Origin: Salvia splendens
Lineage: Eukaryota > Streptophyta > Magnoliopsida > Lamiales > Lamiaceae
Assembly: GCF_004379255.2 (NCBI RefSeq)
Contig: NC_056032.1
Coordinates: 28,679,322-28,743,321 of the forward strand
DNA: 64,000 nucleotides
Direction of reading: 5' to 3'
Shown: one piece after another, positions 59,751-64,000 of the stretch
How the letters are laid out: the number at the start of each line of letters is the position of its first letter
Numbering within the stretch: the stretch's first letter is position 1
Position numbers and translations under genes: made by a program
The notes under the pieces: generated by a model
Database searches by the model: none
Told to the model about the DNA's origin: nothing
Seen by the model: the letters and a program-made list of their open reading frames with translations, nothing else

Positions 59751-61891
59751 CAATCTCAACATTGTCCTTTCCTTTACCCCGTAGGGCCACGATCTCTTCT
59801 CTCACCATTTTAATTTCGGATCTTATCCATCCAACCTCCGTTCTCATTTCTTCCACTTCAATCCCGCTACCTGCTTCCACACTCGCTGCTTCCTGTTTCA
59901 CCTGCACATCTGACTTGCCAACTTCGTAAAAACAGACCTCCTTCCCCTGCGTGATTAACAACCCCTTGTTGAAGAAGTAATCCATGTTGAAGACCTCAGG
60001 GGGTAGACACATCTTCACTTCCCGACAAGACTTGTGGATCCTCATGATCACATTGCGCTGCAAATAAGCTCCCAGAAGATGGCATGTGTATAGGTGCCTG
60101 GAAGGGTTGGCAGTTACTTGGTGGCAAGCTTGGGCTAACCAGTAGCCCAAGTGGACACGCACTCCCATGGCCATACACCAAGTAAAGTATAAGTCGGGGG
60201 TTGTCAAGGCGTTGTTTGCGGTGCCCATCAGATTGTAGCTAATGAATGTCTGGGCAAACCTCAGGATCCCGTTCTCGATATGGTGGGCTTTCGAAAAGCT
60301 GGTCTTGAACTGACCCACCCTTGGATGAGTCACAAACTCCCATGCACTCTGTGTCTTGAAACCTGGCGTGAACTTCGGCGGACCAACCATTCTCTCGTTC
60401 CATAGACCTTCGCCGTCCTCTGTTCGCGTCAGGAGACCCATCCGTAGAGTCCATTCACGGATGGTCATCACATGCTCTTCATTGAAGAGGCGGAAGTTGA
60501 TGGACTCGGCATCCAAGTCAGTGGTGGACTTAAAACAGAAGGTCGAAAAGAAATCTCGTGCCAAATCTATTGGAACTTCGGAGGTGCTGTGCTTAAGAAA
60601 CCAGTCAAAACCGATTGTGTCGATGTACGCTCGGAATTCATCGTTGCTCGAGATCTCCTTAAGCTCGGCCGAATCGTACATTTTTGCGGATTTAGCATAC
60701 TTCTCACGGCACTCTTTTCCTTATATATTGCTGTGCGTTTTGGGTCTGTGAACTTTCTCATCTTGTCCAGCAGCTCCTTGGTGATCCAGATTTTCGTCAG
60801 CTCGAAGTTGAGCTCTTCTTGTTGTTCCTTTTCAGAGTCACTGGACCCATCAGGGCTTCCGGACTCAGCAGCGTACAGTACCTTAGCAGGCGGGGGGAGA
60901 GAGGGTTCAACGGACTTCTCTTTTGCTTTCTTGGTCGAGGAAGGAGCAATCTGTTTTCCTTTCCTCTTCCTCTCGACCGCGTGGTGGCGCTCCTCCTCGT
61001 CGCTCTCCCCATCGTTAGGTCTAGGAGAGATTACCTCCTCAGGGGCTGCGGTCTCTAGACCCAGCGACCCTTCTTCTGTCTGCGGGACGTGTTCCTCGAT
61101 GTCATCACATAAACTCCGATGAGCTTGCCTCCTTGCGTCCCTTGCATCAACCGGTGAATCGGTCCAATCGGGGACATCAATCAGATCCACTATCAAATTT
61201 ATCCCGTCGCTGACGGGTTCCTGTACATCTCTGGAAACGAGGGCTTCTCCCTCCTCAATCAACAATGGGGTTGCCCCCGCGATGTAAATAGGGGTTTCTA
61301 CCCCAACCGAACCTTCCTCGTCGTGGGTTTTAGCACCCACTGTTTTTACAGGGGTCACCCCCTCACTAACACTTTCTCGGGCTTCATTGCCCTTCAAAAC
61401 AGTCTCACAAACACCAGGGGTTTCCCCCTCTCCAAACTTCTCCAAACAGGGGTTTCCCCCTCAGTACGACTATCAGCAACAGCAGAAAGATCCACACCCA
61501 CAGATTCAGGTAGGGTTTCTCTCTCAACAAAATCCTCAGTGGCAAGCACAGGGCTCACCCCCTCAGAGATTCCAACTACTTCATCATTTAAAACAGGGGG
61601 TTCCCCCTCAACGACAGAATCTAACCTGGGTTTACTCTCAGCCAATAGTTCCAGCTCTGCCGCTAGATCTGCTTCTTCTTCGTGTTTTTCTGCGGCGGTT
61701 GTCTCCGAGACGGCAGTGGTGGGTTCTGCAACGGACTCTGGTTGGGGTGTTGAAACCCTTGAAGTTTCCGGTGGTGGTGGTACGGCAGATGTTGAAACAG
61801 CCGGTACAGTTCCCCCCATCGCATATGCGAACATGGCAAACGCCTCCATCGCTTTTTCCGGCCCCCCAAGTTTTTGTAGTAAGTCAGCCAT
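59751..61891 (-). pseudogene. N-terminal and central part of the ATHILA ORF-1-like ORF of element A, two frameshifts
   Basis: The frame opens MADLLQKLGGPEKAMEAFAM at 61891; an earlier in-frame ATG near 61953 is followed by a stop. It shifts near 61430 and again near 60715 in an A-rich run, then continues to the solo LTR junction at 59751. The N-terminal 250 residues hold a repeated EGETPV-like motif. A basic patch (VERKRKGKQIAP) and SSTKKAKEKS follow, then the domain shared with element D: FDWFLKHS, TDLDAESINFRLFNEEHV, VRVHLGYWLAQACHQ. No membrane segment is visible. The final part is at 42007-42457. Confidence 0.75.
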
Positions 61892-62538
61892 GAACGCCGC
61901 CGCGTTAGAATCGGCGGATCATGAAGTGCTTCCGGTACTCTGTTTGTTGTCCATGAAGAATTCTGCAAAATTTTCACAGAAACTCGGAAGGAATTTTCTT
62001 TGATTAGGGTTAGAGAAAGAAAACCTAGAGAGAAATTTGGGGAATTTCGAATGCAAAGACAGAGTGAGTAATGAAAAATAAAAAGCATCACACGGTTATT
62101 AGCTGATAGGTATGGAAGAGGACGGTTTTGCAGGCATGACGCTAGCGACCGTACGCCTCCCCATAAAAGTGGCTTTTGAAATCCGAACTTGATGCCAACT
62201 CCCTCTAATATTTACTCCTCAATTCCCCGCCCTAGTAGATACTTCCTGCAAAGTCACACTAAAAAAAACATTAAACTAAAAAAAATGAAACGCCAGACTC
62301 CCCGGGTCTTGGGTATGACAGTATCAAAATCATGCCTAAGGAGTTTGATTTTCCGAAAATATTTTTGGAAGATTGTTTTTTTTTAATTTGTTTGGATTTT
62401 TTCCTTGAATTAAAGAAAACAATTAAATATTTACAAATTGTGTTCAAATGTTCTCAAGATTCCCTAGGTCAGGTCATGGTAAAACTTCTTGGATACTGGA
62501 CCTAGGAAATCTCTAAGAACACTCACTTCCCAGACCGA
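61892..62538 (-). other. Spacer between integrase and the extra ORF of element A
   Basis: Mostly AT-rich with A and T runs at 62257-62300 and 62374-62400. No frame of note. Same position as 14188-14906 in element D, but I see no clear sequence match between the two. Confidence 0.5.
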
Positions 62539-64000
62539 TTAGACGATATCAGGGAGTGCGCGTAGTGGCATTTCGTCCACTACACACATCTCCGAGTTAT
62601 CCCTAAATACCTTCACACGATGACCGTTGACAAGAAAAGGAGTCGAGTTTGAAGTACTTCCCTGGATCTTTACTGCTCCATTTGCACGAAGACTCACAAT
62701 AGTGTATGGTCCAGTCCATTTGGACTTCAGCTTACCAGGCATCAACTTTAGGCGGGATTGGAATAGGAGAACTTTTTGACCTACTCTCAATTCTTTGACC
62801 TGTAGGTTCTTGTCATGCCAGAGTCTTATTTTCTCTTTGTACCATATTGCCGATTCATATGACTCCAGCCTTAACTCCTCCAACTCCTGCAATTGCAATT
62901 TTCTCTCTTCCTCACAGGACTCGGGTCTCATGTTAATCTCCTTGACCGCCCAATATGCTCGGTGTTCTAATCCCACGGGCAAGTGACACATTTTTCCGAA
63001 CACAAGCCTATAAGGTGACGTCCCAATAGGCGTCTTGTACACTGTCCTGTAAGCCCATAGTGCATCTCCAAGCCTCCTACTCCAGTCCTTCCTAGACGGA
63101 TTAACCGTCTTCTCCAGTATCGCCTTTATCTCCCTATTGGAGATCTCTGCTTGCCCATTTGATTGAGGGTGGTATGGTGTGGAAAGGCGATGGTGAACTT
63201 CGTACTTTCTCATTAGAGCTTCAATAGTCTGGTTACGGAAATGCGTCCCATTGTCAGATATTATAGATCTGGGCACTCCGTACCTGTTAAAAATATTAGC
63301 CCTAAGGAATTTCGCTACCTCTTTGGCTTCACAAGATGTGGTCGCCTTGGCCTCTATCCACTTTGAAACATAATCAACTGCCACAAGTATGTATGCGTTC
63401 CCGTATGAAGACGGAAATGGACCCATGAAGTCCATTCCCCAGACATCGAAGATCTCACTCACAATCACTAGAACTTGTGGCATTTCGTCCCTCCTGGAGA
63501 TTCCCCCGGTCTGTTGATACCTCTCACAGTTCTGACAAAACTTGAAAGCATCTTTATGCAATGTAGGCCAGTAAAAACCGCTATCTAACACCTTCCTTGC
63601 GGTCTTCCTAGGTCCAAAGTGACCTCCACAAGCTAGGGCATGGCAATGATTTAGTACATCCCTCTGTTCCCACTCCGGGATACACCTCCGGATTACTTGG
63701 TCAACTCTTATTCTCCATAAATACGGATCGTCCCAGAAATAATACTTGGCTTCGCTTTTGAGCTTCATTCTCTGGGCCCGGGAGATTTCCTGCGAACTAG
63801 GCACCTCTCCAGTGACCAAGTAATTTGCCAGGTCTGCGAACCATGGCTCATTGTTTAGATGACATTTACCTTTCTCAGAATCTCCTGGACCTGTTAACGC
63901 CATGATTTTTTCCCAATTGATAGGTCTAGGAAATTCCCCTAAATAATACAAATGTTCCTCGGGGAATGCATCTGGTATTGCTTCCTCGGTCTCCCCTTGA
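62539..64000 (-). CDS. Integrase end of pol of element A, running off the right edge
   Basis: The frame is open from the window edge to a stop at 62539, about 487 codons. It contains the end of the RNase H linker ([20 protein letters not shown]), the integrase zinc finger ([24 protein letters not shown]) and DDE residues in [19 protein letters not shown] and [12 protein letters not shown]. The C-terminus (KVLLFQSRLKLMPGKLKSKW) matches the D integrase almost word for word. Unlike D, no stop or frameshift is visible here. The rest of pol, gag and the 5' LTR would lie beyond 64000. The ORF-1-like frame follows downstream after 650 bp, the Athila order. Confidence 0.9.
   Translation of the reverse strand, partial: QGETEEAIPDAFPEEHLYYLGEFPRPINWEKIMALTGPGDSEKGKCHLNNEPWFADLANYLVTGEVPSSQEISRAQRMKLKSEAKYYFWDDPYLWRIRVDQVIRRCIPEWEQRDVLNHCHALACGGHFGPRKTARKVLDSGFYWPTLHKDAFKFCQNCERYQQTGGISRRDEMPQVLVIVSEIFDVWGMDFMGPFPSSYGNAYILVAVDYVSKWIEAKATTSCEAKEVAKFLRANIFNRYGVPRSIISDNGTHFRNQTIEALMRKYEVHHRLSTPYHPQSNGQAEISNREIKAILEKTVNPSRKDWSRRLGDALWAYRTVYKTPIGTSPYRLVFGKMCHLPVGLEHRAYWAVKEINMRPESCEEERKLQLQELEELRLESYESAIWYKEKIRLWHDKNLQVKELRVGQKVLLFQSRLKLMPGKLKSKWTGPYTIVSLRANGAVKIQGSTSNSTPFLVNGHRVKVFRDNSEMCVVDEMPLRALPDIV

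Overview
This window is nuclear DNA of a flowering plant, most likely a eudicot. The evidence is an intron-rich plant gene, Stowaway-like MITEs, a tRNA-derived SINE, and many nested Ty3/gypsy LTR elements of the Athila and Tat kinds. I see no prokaryotic or organellar features. The species cannot be fixed from the sequence alone.

Layout. Positions 1-7700 are the gene-bearing edge: the last 47 codons of a possible PPR protein (3-146), then a complete-looking nine-exon serine carboxypeptidase-like gene on the minus strand (1506-4442), surrounded and invaded by small MITEs. Positions 7745-18500 are a decayed minus-strand Athila-like element (here 'D'): 3' LTR, structured tail, ATHILA-ORF1-like frame, broken pol. 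A copia-type LTR (about 18505-19624) separates it from the plus-strand tail and 3' LTR of another Athila-like element ('C', 19625-about 32215). That LTR has been invaded by a 2.7 kb solo LTR, a truncated LTR of family 'R', and a complete but coding-free element ('B', 26165-31975). Positions 32640-36570 hold a broken Myb/SANT-like (Harbinger-accessory type) gene split by an R solo LTR, which is itself split by a C solo LTR. Positions 36846-40692 are further LTR pieces.

From 40694 to the right edge lies a third Athila-like element ('A', minus strand). Its extra ORF is broken by two related solo LTRs (42458-45897 and 45924-59750) inserted about 20 bp apart. The second of these is split by a young Tat-like element ('E', 46843-57627) whose two 595-bp LTRs look identical to me. 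E has a full gag-protease frame, a full pol frame separated from it by one in-frame UAG in a readthrough-type context, and, on the opposite strand, an intron-containing gene with its own promoter-like region.

The most unusual structure is in the non-coding tails of A, C and D. They share, in the same order, families of short stem-loops whose paired bases change together between copies, and an internal polypurine tract. Nested insertions can be ordered because most retain 5-bp target-site duplications (GTTTT, CGACC, CAATC, GACTC, GACAC, CCAAC). All calls come from reading the sequence; no database search was possible.
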